DNA of 64,000 nt, taken from contig NZ_JADBGI010000022.1 in the NCBI RefSeq assembly GCF_014892575.1, positions 1 to 64,000 on the forward strand, read 5' to 3'. This document shows, in pieces, positions 8,217 to 15,202 of the stretch. The stretch comes from Nocardiopsis coralli (lineage in GTDB: Bacteria; Actinomycetota; Actinomycetes; Streptosporangiales; Streptosporangiaceae). The first letter of the stretch is position 1; each line of letters starts with the position of its first letter. The notes below the pieces were generated by a model, which saw only the letters and a list, made by a program, of their open reading frames with translations, was not told the origin of the DNA and did not search any database. A program made the translations under genes and the position numbers.

Positions 8217-9055
8217 CGGGTGACCTCCCTCTGGTAGGCGGGTTCGTCCACGTCGACGAAGCGGGCGCGGAACCCCTCCCACAGCTGCGGGTCCCGGACC
8301 GCCTCCGCGTAACGCCTCTGGAAGGCCTCGTCCCGCGGACCGTCCGGTTCGCACGAGGTGAAGTGCGCACCGCCCGGCGTCTCGGCGACCCCGGAGACCG
8401 TCGCCCGGTTGATCAGCAGCGACTGCGGCGGGCCGTCGAAGGCGTCCACGAGCCGCTCGCACGAGAGGTAGGTGCGCTCCGCCGCCTTGGCGAAGAGGTC
8501 GTCCATGTACGGGTCCGGGCCCAGGTACTGGCCGTTGCCGCGCCGGTCGGCCCGGTTGACGTGCACCAGCGCCGCGTCCAGGTGCAGGGCGGGCACAGCG
8601 ACCAGGTCCTCGGGCTCGCCGCCGGGGGAGGGGTAGGGCGAGCGCACGGTGCGCAGCTCCGGGTTGACCCGCAGGACGTCGGAGCCGCGGCCCACCGGTG
8701 TGGGCAGGAACGGCAACCGGTGTGCCGCCGCGAGCAGCCCGAACAGGAACATGCCCTCGTCGTACTCGGTGAAGGCGATCTCGCCGTTCTGCCGGGCGGC
8801 GCGGAACGCCGGTTCCAACGGGACCGTGTCCAACGTGACGAAGGGCGCCACCACCCGGCGGACCTTGCCCAGGGCGCACAACAGCCCCACGTCCGGTCCG
8901 CCGTAGGAGACCACGGTCAGGTCGCGCACGGGGGAGCGGCAGACCGCGCGCACCAGTGCCATCGGTTTGCGGCGCGAACCCCAGCCGCCGATGCCCACGG
9001 TCATGCCGTCCGACAGCGAGCCCGCGATCTCGTCGGGGGTCATGAGCTTGTTCAA
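8213..9055 (-). CDS. ipdA: CoA-transferase-fold hydrolase, IpdA (alpha) subunit
   Basis: A 280-aa alpha subunit with the glycine-rich start GMTVGIGGWGSRRKPMALVR, close to IpdA as I recall it. I place the start at a TTG whose last two bases overlap the echA20 stop (TTGA), because GGAG lies 5 bases before it. The ATG 12 bases downstream has no ribosome site at a normal distance. Together with IpdB it should open the final ring. The echA20-ipdA-ipdB-ipdC order is the same as in mycobacteria. Confidence 0.9.
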   Translation of the reverse strand: MNKLMTPDEIAGSLSDGMTVGIGGWGSRRKPMALVRAVCRSPVRDLTVVSYGGPDVGLLCALGKVRRVVAPFVTLDTVPLEPAFRAARQNGEIAFTEYDEGMFLFGLLAAAHRLPFLPTPVGRGSDVLRVNPELRTVRSPYPSPGGEPEDLVAVPALHLDAALVHVNRADRRGNGQYLGPDPYMDDLFAKAAERTYLSCERLVDAFDGPPQSLLINRATVSGVAETPGGAHFTSCEPDGPRDEAFQRRYAEAVRDPQLWEGFRARFVDVDEPAYQREVTR

Positions 9056-9804
9056 CGTGTCTCCGATCCCGTGGTGAACAGGTCCCGGTGCGCGTTGCCG
9101 GCGCCGGTGAGGTTGAGCTCGAACGTGAAGCCCTGCTCGAACCGGTAGCTGCGCTTGACGTCGACCGGGTCGATGCCGTTGAGGGACTCCTTCGCGCGCC
9201 GGATGACCTGCGGATCCTTCTCCGCGATGCGCTCGGCCACCGCGAGCGCCTCGGCCCGCAGGTCCGCGGGCGCAACGACCGACAGCACGGACCCGAACGC
9301 GTGCAGCTCGGCGGCGGTGGCCTCGCGGCAGGTGTAGACCATCGCCCGCATCAGGTGCTGGGGCACGAGACGCGCGAGGTGGGTGGCGGCGCCCAGGGCG
9401 CCCCGGTCGACCTCGGGCAGACCGAAGCGGGCGTCCTCGGCGGCGACCACCACGTCGGCGTTGCCGGCCAGGCCGATGCCGCCGCCCAGGCAGAACCCGT
9501 GCACGGCGGCCACCACCGGGACCGGGCAGTCGTAGACGGCGGCGAAGGCGGCGTAACAGCCGCGGTTGGCGCCGACGAGGGCGTCGAACCCCGGCGTGCG
9601 CTGCATCTCTTTGATGTCGACGCCGGCGTTGAACCCGCGGCCCTCTGCGCGCAGCAGGACCGCGCGGGTGTCGGGGTCGCGTCCGGCGGTGTCGAGTGCG
9701 TCGGCCAGGTCGTGCCAGGCGCGCACGGTGAGGGCGTTGACGGGCGGGGCGTCGACGACGAGCTCGACGACCCCGGAGGGGAGCTTCGTGGCGGAGATGC
9801 TCAT
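9052..9804 (-). CDS. echA20: Crotonase-fold ring hydrolase EchA20
   Basis: A 250-aa crotonase whose gene heads the ipd operon. Oxyanion-hole segments are GRGFNAGVDIKEMQ (about 55-68) and HGFCLGGGIGLAGNADVVVAAED. The start follows GGAAAGGAA. In M. tuberculosis EchA20 hydrolyses ring D of a HIP-derived CoA thioester, and its gene immediately precedes ipdA as here. A KstR2-like operator lies 14-27 bases upstream of the start codon. Confidence 0.9.
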   Translation of the reverse strand: MSISATKLPSGVVELVVDAPPVNALTVRAWHDLADALDTAGRDPDTRAVLLRAEGRGFNAGVDIKEMQRTPGFDALVGANRGCYAAFAAVYDCPVPVVAAVHGFCLGGGIGLAGNADVVVAAEDARFGLPEVDRGALGAATHLARLVPQHLMRAMVYTCREATAAELHAFGSVLSVVAPADLRAEALAVAERIAEKDPQVIRRAKESLNGIDPVDVKRSYRFEQGFTFELNLTGAGNAHRDLFTTGSETR

Positions 9805-9817
9805 GCGCTTCCTTTCC

Positions 9818-9833
9818 ACCAAACATTTGTTAG
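9818..9833. promoter_or_regulatory. KstR2-type operator, site 2
   Basis: ACCAAACATTTGTTAG upstream of echA20 is, on the other strand, CTAACAAATGTTTGGT. This differs from site 1 at a single base (A for G) across these 16 positions. Its placement just before the echA20 ribosome site suits repression of the ipd operon by KstR2. Confidence 0.72.
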
Positions 9834-9895
9834 AATCGGATGCTACCAGCCGGTCCCCGAAGGATCCATGGTCCGGGGCCGGCTCCTCCCTCCGT

Positions 9896-9996
9896 CCACA
9901 TGTGGCCACGGAGAACGCGCAGGTGAACCGGGGTATGTCCGGGCGGATCAGACCGGGTGCAAGCGAACGACCGACCGCACTACGGGGGTAGTACTC
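9896..9996 (+). promoter_or_regulatory. Conserved leader of the first exported-protein gene
   Basis: About 100 bp upstream of the 9997 gene matches the region before its paralogue at 11982. Shared blocks are ATGTGGCCAC, GCAGGTGAACC, GTGCAAGCGAACGACCGACC and ACGGGGGTAGT. Conservation well outside the coding region suggests a common promoter or 5'-leader control. I could not assign -35/-10 boxes. Confidence 0.55.
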
Positions 9997-10650
9997 ATGC
10001 GTTCGTTCAGCACCACCGCCAGGGTCTCCGGCGTCGCCGCGGCCACCGTCGCCCTGCTCGCCACCGGCCTGTTCGGGGTCAACACGGCCGCGGCCCAGGA
10101 GCAGCCGATCGACCCGGACCGGGCTCACGAGATCATGGAGACGCCCTGGCCCGAGTACGAGGTCGGGGACGTGCACGGCAACATCGAGCTGGTCTCCACC
10201 TACCTGACCCTCGAGACCGACGAGGACGGCAAACCCTTCTGGGACGAGCACCCCACGCGGGTGTTCACCGAGGAGCTCGCCGACGCCGTCGAGAACTACC
10301 AGGCCCACGTCGGCCTGGACGAGCAGCGCAGGATCGGCGAGCCGGAGTGGGACCACTTCTCCGACGGCCAGTTCCCCGAGGACGCCTTCGACTGGGGTCC
10401 CCCCGCGGGCAACAACTTCTACGGCCCGGGGGACAGCGGCAAGGGCGTGGGAACCGTCCAGTTCCTGCTGGTCGAGCGCGGATACCTGGACCCGGGCCAG
10501 GTCGACGAGCAGTACGGCAGCGAGACCGAGGCGGCCGTGGAGGAGTTCCAGGCCGACAAGGTCTGCCCCGAGATCGACGTCAGCGAGCAGGAGTGCGTCG
10601 ACGGGCTGACCGGCGAGGTCACCTACCGCGCTCTGGTCAGCGTCGAGTAG
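9997..10650 (+). CDS. Exported peptidoglycan-binding-like protein, copy 1
   Basis: A 217-aa secreted protein with a classical signal peptide (RSFSTTAR, hydrophobic stretch, likely cut after AAA at 33). The mature part looks like two PG_binding_1-type repeats. The second is clear (GKGVGTVQFLLVERGYLD, then YGSETEAAVEEFQ), and the first is weaker (residues about 60-110). Two cysteines (VCPE and QECVDG) probably form a disulfide. No catalytic domain is present, so it may bind cell wall or a partner. The paralogue at 11982 shares leader and layout. Confidence 0.85.
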   Translation: MRSFSTTARVSGVAAATVALLATGLFGVNTAAAQEQPIDPDRAHEIMETPWPEYEVGDVHGNIELVSTYLTLETDEDGKPFWDEHPTRVFTEELADAVENYQAHVGLDEQRRIGEPEWDHFSDGQFPEDAFDWGPPAGNNFYGPGDSGKGVGTVQFLLVERGYLDPGQVDEQYGSETEAAVEEFQADKVCPEIDVSEQECVDGLTGEVTYRALVSVE

Positions 10651-10652
10651 TC

Positions 10653-10702
10653 ACCGGTCGCCGACCGGTACGGGCCGGGTACCGCGGAGGCGGGCCCGGC
10701 CC
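10653..10702. terminator. Terminator region between convergent genes
   Basis: Two hairpins lie back to back. ACCGGTC (10653-10659) pairs with GACCGGT (10663-10669), and GGGCCGGG (10672-10679) pairs with CCCGGCCC (10695-10702). Confidence 0.5.
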
Positions 10703-11782
10703 TCAGCCGCGCTCGGCGGAGCGCACCGTCTCCTCGGGGTCGACGCGTACCACGTGCACCCCTTCGGACGAGGAGACCATGATCGTGCCCTCGGGTGTGG
10801 CCAGGAGGTCGAACGGGCGGAGAGGCACGGTCCAGGGCAGGACGTGCCATACGGGAGCGGCCACGTCCAGGAACATGAAGGACAGTTGCAGAGGCTCGTA
10901 GATGAGGTCGTCCCGATTCTCGTCTAGGTGGGCCGGCTTCCGGACGAGCACGGCGACGGGGCGGCCCGCCCATTCGGTCACGCGGGACACGACCGCCCAC
11001 AGGTCCACGGGGAACACCCGTTCCAGCTCGGGGAGCGTGAAGATGTCCCCGGCCTCGGCCAGGTAGGTGCGCCCTCCCGCGCGGGCGACGTCCACCGCGC
11101 GCCCCTCGGGGACCGCATCGAACCCCTCCTCGACACGGACCGATCCCACGAACGGTCCCGTTCCGTCGCCCTCCCGTTCGACGTCGAGGAAGATCGCGTT
11201 GACGACGTGGAAATCGTCGGGAGTGTGGTCGACGACCACCGGGGACGTGGGATGGGCCAGGTAACCGTGCCGGAAGGTGAGGCGTCCGCTGACCAACCGA
11301 TAGCACTTGTGCTCGCCGGCGGAACCGGGGATCGGCAGCCCGGTGGCCAGATCCCAGGTCCGCAAGATGCGGTCATAGGGTCCGCCCCGGGCGTCCTCGT
11401 GCAGGAAGAGCAGGTCCCGCCCCTCGTGGTGGGTCAGGATCAGGTCGTACGCATCGTCGAACTGCCGGTACTCGCGCTCCAGCGGGAAGTTCTTCAGCAC
11501 GCCGCCGTCCCACGGGTCGGTGACGGTGAGCCCTTCGGGTCCCTGGTACGCCAACACCGGTTCCGGACGCAGTGAAACGAGCACACCGAGATGAACGGGA
11601 CCGCGCACGGTGAACCCGCGCCCGGGCCGGCGCTGGACCCTCTCCCGCAGGTCGAAGGGCATCACCATGACGTCCTCGGACACGGGGTCGTGGTCGTCCT
11701 CGGCCGTGACCACCACGGTGCTGCCGGCCTGTTGGAACGTGGCGAACTGCCAGTCCTCGCCCAGCAGGTGCTCGACCTCCAT
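10703..11782 (-). CDS. Hypothetical beta-propeller-like protein
   Basis: A 359-aa protein with no signal peptide or membrane helix. The ATG follows AGGAAGG. The text is rich in beta strands with loosely repeated units (LILTHHEGRDLLFLHE, RILRTWDLATGLPIPG, VVDHTPDDFHVVNAIFLDVE, VHVVRVDPEE), suggesting a cytoplasmic propeller or WD40-like fold. No catalytic motif is recognised. It sits between the two exported paralogues on the opposite strand, so it may have been caught in their duplication or may work with them. Function unknown. Confidence 0.75.
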   Translation of the reverse strand: MEVEHLLGEDWQFATFQQAGSTVVVTAEDDHDPVSEDVMVMPFDLRERVQRRPGRGFTVRGPVHLGVLVSLRPEPVLAYQGPEGLTVTDPWDGGVLKNFPLEREYRQFDDAYDLILTHHEGRDLLFLHEDARGGPYDRILRTWDLATGLPIPGSAGEHKCYRLVSGRLTFRHGYLAHPTSPVVVDHTPDDFHVVNAIFLDVEREGDGTGPFVGSVRVEEGFDAVPEGRAVDVARAGGRTYLAEAGDIFTLPELERVFPVDLWAVVSRVTEWAGRPVAVLVRKPAHLDENRDDLIYEPLQLSFMFLDVAAPVWHVLPWTVPLRPFDLLATPEGTIMVSSSEGVHVVRVDPEETVRSAERG

Positions 11783-11880
11783 CGCCTTCCTCTCACCTCG
11801 TCCTCGTGCGGCACGCCCTCCCCCCGCCCGCGCGGACACCGAACCGGCCGGGAGGTTGCCCCGGCACAGTGAACACGTCC

Positions 11881-11981
11881 GCATGTGGCCACAGCAAAAC
11901 CGCAGGTGAACCAATGTGTGGGAGGTATGAGTCACACATGGTGCAAGCGAACGACCGACCACACCACGGGGGTAGTTACAG
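11881..11981 (+). promoter_or_regulatory. Conserved leader of the second exported-protein gene
   Basis: This is the counterpart of the leader at 9896-9996, with the same ATGTGGCCAC, GCAGGTGAACC, GTGCAAGCGAACGACCGACC and ACGGGGGTAGT blocks. It also has a 7-bp dyad of its own, ATGTGTG (11914-11920) with CACACAT (11933-11939), absent from the first copy. Confidence 0.55.
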
Positions 11982-12632
11982 ATGCGTTCGTTCAGCACCA
12001 CCGCCAAGGTCTCCGGTGTCGCCGCGGCCACCGCCGCGCTGCTCGGTGCGGGCCTCTTCGGGGCCACCGCCGTCTCCGCCGAGGACCAGCCCATCGAACC
12101 GGCCGAGGCTCCCCAGATCATGGACACGCCCTGGCCCGAGTACGCCGTCGGCGACAGCCACCCCAACATCTACGCGGTCACCAACTACCTGACCGCCGAG
12201 ACCAACGATGAGGGCGACGCGTACTGGACCGCGGACCCGACCGAGGAGCTCACCCAGGAGGTCTCCGACGCCCTGCTCGAGTACCAGGCCGACCGCGGCC
12301 TCGGTGAGCACGGCGAGATCAAGGAAGAGCTGTGGGGCCACTTCTCCGACGGGCAGTTCGTCACCGGCTCCTTCGCCTGGGGTCCCGCCAACGGTGAGTT
12401 CTACACCGTCGGCGACTCCGGCGACGGCGTGGAGAGCGTCCAGTACCTGCTGATCCACCACGGCTACCTGGCCGAGGGCGGCGACGACGGCGAGTACGGC
12501 GGCGACACCGAGGCCGCAGTGGAGGACTTCCAGGCCAACGAGGTCTGCCCCGAGGTCGACGTCAGCGAGCAGGAGTGCGTCGACGGGCTGACCGGCGAGG
12601 TCACCTACCGCGCCCTGGTCACCATCGAGTAG
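11982..12632 (+). CDS. Exported peptidoglycan-binding-like protein, copy 2
   Basis: A 216-aa paralogue of the 9997 protein. It has a signal peptide cut after VSA (33), a weak first repeat and a clear PG_binding_1-like second repeat (GDGVESVQYLLIHHGYLA, YGGDTEAAVEDFQ), and the same C-terminal cysteine pair. Both copies share HFSDGQF between repeats. The mature sequences have diverged much more than the C-terminal block (DVSEQECVDGLTGEVTYRAL), which hints that this last block is the constrained surface. Exported, non-catalytic, role unknown. Confidence 0.85.
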   Translation: MRSFSTTAKVSGVAAATAALLGAGLFGATAVSAEDQPIEPAEAPQIMDTPWPEYAVGDSHPNIYAVTNYLTAETNDEGDAYWTADPTEELTQEVSDALLEYQADRGLGEHGEIKEELWGHFSDGQFVTGSFAWGPANGEFYTVGDSGDGVESVQYLLIHHGYLAEGGDDGEYGGDTEAAVEDFQANEVCPEVDVSEQECVDGLTGEVTYRALVTIE

Positions 12633-12654
12633 TCCACGGAGCAACCCTTCCGAC

Positions 12655-12690
12655 AGGGCCGGAACGCGCACGGGGGCGCGGTCCGGCCCT
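12655..12690 (+). terminator. Terminator after exported-protein copy 2
   Basis: A 9-bp stem, AGGGCCGGA (12655-12663) with TCCGGCCCT (12682-12690), has an inner CGCG/CGCG pairing in its loop. It lies 23 bases after the stop codon. Confidence 0.65.
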
Positions 12691-12776
12691 TCCGCTTGAC
12701 ACCGCTCGCGCCGGGGAACGCCCAGGTCAGCGGCCCGAGACCCTCGGGCCACCGTGAGGCCAGGGAGGACACGGCC

Positions 12777-13211
12777 ATGAGCGAGCAACTCCACCGCGTG
12801 GGCGAACGGTGGCAACTGAGCTTCCACCGCAGCTACGACAACCCGCCCGAACAGGTGTGGCAGGCGGTGACCGAACCCGGGCTCCTGGGCCGCTGGTACC
12901 CGATGACCGTCGACAGCCTCGACCTCAGGCCCGGGGGCGCCATCGCCTTCCACGACGAGGAGGGCAACGTCGTCTCCGCCGAGGTCGTCGAGGCCGACCC
13001 GCCGCGCACCTTCTCCTTCGACGAGTTCGACGACGAGACCGGCGACCACCGGATCGACCTCGCCCTGGAACCCGACGGCGCCGGCTGCCGGTTCACCTTC
13101 ACCCACACCTTCGAATCCGGGGACTGGGCCGAACGGATGGAGGAAGGGTGGGAGCACTGCCTGGCGGCCCTCGGCGAGCTCCTCACCGAGCTCGGCGCCG
13201 AACGTTCCTGA
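12777..13211 (+). CDS. SRPBCC-fold protein, AHSA1-like
   Basis: A 144-aa single-domain START/Bet v1-type protein. The ATG follows AGGGAGGA. Family hallmarks are SYDNPPEQVWQAVTEPGLLGRWYP near the start and the C-terminal helix EEGWEHCLAALGELL. Proteins of this family bind hydrophobic ligands or act in stress responses, and no specific ligand can be named. It is followed 91 bp later by a methyltransferase gene on the same strand. Confidence 0.88.
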   Translation: MSEQLHRVGERWQLSFHRSYDNPPEQVWQAVTEPGLLGRWYPMTVDSLDLRPGGAIAFHDEEGNVVSAEVVEADPPRTFSFDEFDDETGDHRIDLALEPDGAGCRFTFTHTFESGDWAERMEEGWEHCLAALGELLTELGAERS

Positions 13212-13302
13212 CCTTCTTGCCGGACCGGCAACAACGTTCCCCATCGCGGGCCCGGCCGGTGCACCATGGCCGGGAACGACGCACCGAGGACAGGGGACGA
13301 CC

Positions 13303-13899
13303 GTGGACGAGAAGTTCTGGGACGACAAGTACGGCGAGCACGGGCAGATCTGGAGCGGCCGCCCCAACGGGGTGCTGGTCAACGAGGCGGCCGACCTGGA
13401 ACCCGGGCGCGCCCTCGACGTCGGCTGCGGCGAGGGCGGCGACGCGCACTGGCTCGCCTCACACGGGTGGACCGTCACCGGCGTCGACCTCTCCCGCGTC
13501 GCACTCGACCGCGCCCGCGAGCTGTGCCGGGACCTGCCCGTCGACCTGCGCCACCAGGACCTCGCGAAGGAGCCGCCGGAACCGGGCGCCTACGACCTGG
13601 TGTCGCTGCACTACTTCCCGCTCCTGCGCGAACAGGGCCACGCCGCCCTGTGCGGGCTCGTGGAGGCCGTCGCACCCGGCGGGACGCTGCTGGTGGTCGG
13701 CCACGACATGAGCGGGCTCCAGGGGCACGAGGGCGGGGACTTCGACCCGGGAGACTTCTACCAGCCCGCGGAGTTCGCCGCGCTCCTGGGCGAGGGGTGG
13801 ACCGTCGAGGCCGACGGGGTCCGTCCCCGAGTGGACAGCGCCCCCGAGGGCACCGCGCACACGCACGACGTCGTGCTGCGCGCCCGCCGCTCGGGGTGA
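13303..13899 (+). CDS. Class I SAM-dependent methyltransferase
   Basis: A 198-aa methyltransferase with a GTG start behind AGGGGA. Motif I is ALDVGCGEGGDAHWLASHGW, followed by VTGVDLSRVALDRARELC. The compact single domain is like TehB/UbiE-type small-molecule methyltransferases. The substrate cannot be inferred. It shares a direction and short spacing with the SRPBCC gene. Confidence 0.88.
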   Translation: MDEKFWDDKYGEHGQIWSGRPNGVLVNEAADLEPGRALDVGCGEGGDAHWLASHGWTVTGVDLSRVALDRARELCRDLPVDLRHQDLAKEPPEPGAYDLVSLHYFPLLREQGHAALCGLVEAVAPGGTLLVVGHDMSGLQGHEGGDFDPGDFYQPAEFAALLGEGWTVEADGVRPRVDSAPEGTAHTHDVVLRARRSG

Positions 13900-13968
13900 A
13901 GGCCACGGCCCGCACGGGCCTGTGCCCTTCAGTGCGCTCCGCGCAGGTCCGACAGGTTCCGCGCCCCA

Positions 13969-14130
13969 GGCACGCGCACAGGTCTTGGGGTGCGCAGGTC
14001 GTGTCCGTCGCATGCCTGGAGGCTTCGCCGCCCGGCAGGCATGCCCATAGGTCTTGGGGCCCGTAGGCCGTGCTCGTCGCGCGCCCGGAGGCTTCGCCTC
14101 CCGCGGGCACGCCCACAAATCTTGGGATCC
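13969..14130. repeat. Tandem repeat, 68-69 bp unit, 2.5 copies
   Basis: GGTCTTGGGG recurs at 13981 and 14050 and as AATCTTGGGA at 14118. The full copies also share CGTAGG/CGCAGG, GTCGC and GGAGGCTTCGCC. Each full unit can fold, and copy 2 contains the perfect mini-hairpin GGAGGC-TTC-GCCTCC. The copies drift by several bases each. Confidence 0.75.
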
Positions 14131-14196
14131 GCAGAGGCCGCGCACGCCTTGCCCACACGCAGGCTCCGTGCCCGGCGGGCTCACCGGGCACTGCCC

Positions 14197-14213
14197 GGCC
14201 CGGCCTCCGGGCC
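14197..14213 (-). terminator. Terminator hairpin of the TrmH-family gene
   Basis: GGCCCGG (14197-14203) and CCGGGCC (14207-14213) form a tight stem with a 3-nt loop, downstream of the leftward gene. Confidence 0.5.
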
Positions 14214-14240
14214 GACCCCGGCCGGCCCGTCGGCAGAGTC

Positions 14241-15113
14241 TCAGGCGGGGCCGCGGCCGCCGCGCCGCTGGCGCGAGGCCTCGTACAGCACCACCGTGGT
14301 GGCCGAGGCGGCGTTGAGCGAACTGGCCGTCCCGCCCATGGGGATGTACACCAGGTCGTCCGCCTCCTCTCGCCACCGGTTGCTCAGGCCCGTCGTCTCG
14401 TTGCCGGTGAGCACCAGGGTCGGCCCGCGCAGGTCGTGTTCGGCCAGCTCGGCGGCGCCCTCCTCGTCGGTGGCCACCACACGCAGTGGCACACCGCCGG
14501 CGCGCACCTGCTCCACCCAGGCCAGCACCTCGCGGGCCGAGGGCGCGCGCACCACGGGCACCCCGAACAGTGAACCGGTGCTCGCCCGCACCGCCTTCGG
14601 GTCGTAGGGGTCCGCGGCGTGCCCGCCCACGATCACGGCCGACCCGCCCAGGGCGTCGACCGAGCGCACCACGGAGCCGATGTTGCCCGGGCTCGTGGGG
14701 CGGTCCAGCACCACACCCAGGAAGTCGGGGCCCACCCGGATCCGCGACAGGTCGTCCTCGGGGGTCTCGATCTCGGCCAGCAGCTCCGGCGGCTCCTCCT
14801 TGTCCCCGAGCTCGCGCATGAGCTCGTCGGCGACCGCGTAACGCGTCGCACGCACCGACCGCAGCATCTCCTGCGCCCACTCCGACAGGCGCCCCTCGGA
14901 CCGGTACAGCCACGAACGCACCGTCCACCCGGCCTCGACCGCCATGGAGATCGGCCGCACGCCCTGCACCAGGATCGCCCCCGCCCGGTGCCGCTTGGTC
15001 CGGTTGTGCAGCAGCGTCTCCCACTGCTGGAACGTGGCGTTGCGTGTGGTGACCCGCTTGTCGCCGGCGGGGCCCGAGGGACGGCGGTCGCGGGAGGGGC
15101 GTGATCTGGTCAT
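14241..15113 (-). CDS. TrmH/SpoU-family RNA 2'-O-methyltransferase
   Basis: A 290-aa SPOUT-class methyltransferase. An N-terminal substrate-binding part (RAGAILVQGVRPISMAVEAG) precedes the three knot motifs: VLDRPTSPGNIGSVVRSVDA, VLTGNETTGLSN and IPMGGTASSLNAASATTVVL. Members methylate the ribose 2'-OH of tRNA or rRNA. Which RNA cannot be told from sequence alone, though actinomycete thiostrepton-type and rRNA G2251-type enzymes share this layout. The N terminus is basic and disordered, so translation could start slightly downstream. Confidence 0.88.
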   Translation of the reverse strand: MTRSRPSRDRRPSGPAGDKRVTTRNATFQQWETLLHNRTKRHRAGAILVQGVRPISMAVEAGWTVRSWLYRSEGRLSEWAQEMLRSVRATRYAVADELMRELGDKEEPPELLAEIETPEDDLSRIRVGPDFLGVVLDRPTSPGNIGSVVRSVDALGGSAVIVGGHAADPYDPKAVRASTGSLFGVPVVRAPSAREVLAWVEQVRAGGVPLRVVATDEEGAAELAEHDLRGPTLVLTGNETTGLSNRWREEADDLVYIPMGGTASSLNAASATTVVLYEASRQRRGGRGPA

Positions 15114-15147
15114 AGGGCCCGGAGATTACCAGGTGGCGGCGGGGAAA

Positions 15148-15192
15148 CGGACGCCCCGCGATCCCCGCACGGGGGCGTTCGCGGGGCGTCCG
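15148..15192 (-). terminator. Terminator after the metallophosphoesterase
   Basis: A perfect 13-bp stem (15148-15160 with 15180-15192) around a 19-nt loop starts 11 bases past the stop codon at 15203. Confidence 0.75.
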
Positions 15193-15202
15193 GCGCCTGG
15201 TA

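Larger units (their letters stand above)
13900..14240. other. Intergenic region with tandem repeats and terminator
   Basis: The 341 bp between convergent genes carry no plausible gene. The middle is a 68-69 bp tandem repeat (13969-14130). A GGCCCGG/CCGGGCC hairpin (14197-14213) 28 bases beyond the stop of the leftward gene probably ends it. Confidence 0.7.

Noticed and set aside
7485..9055. Ordinary acetate or 3-oxoacid CoA-transferase
   Set aside because: The subunits resemble IpdA/IpdB in text and genomic order, and known IpdAB is a ring hydrolase.
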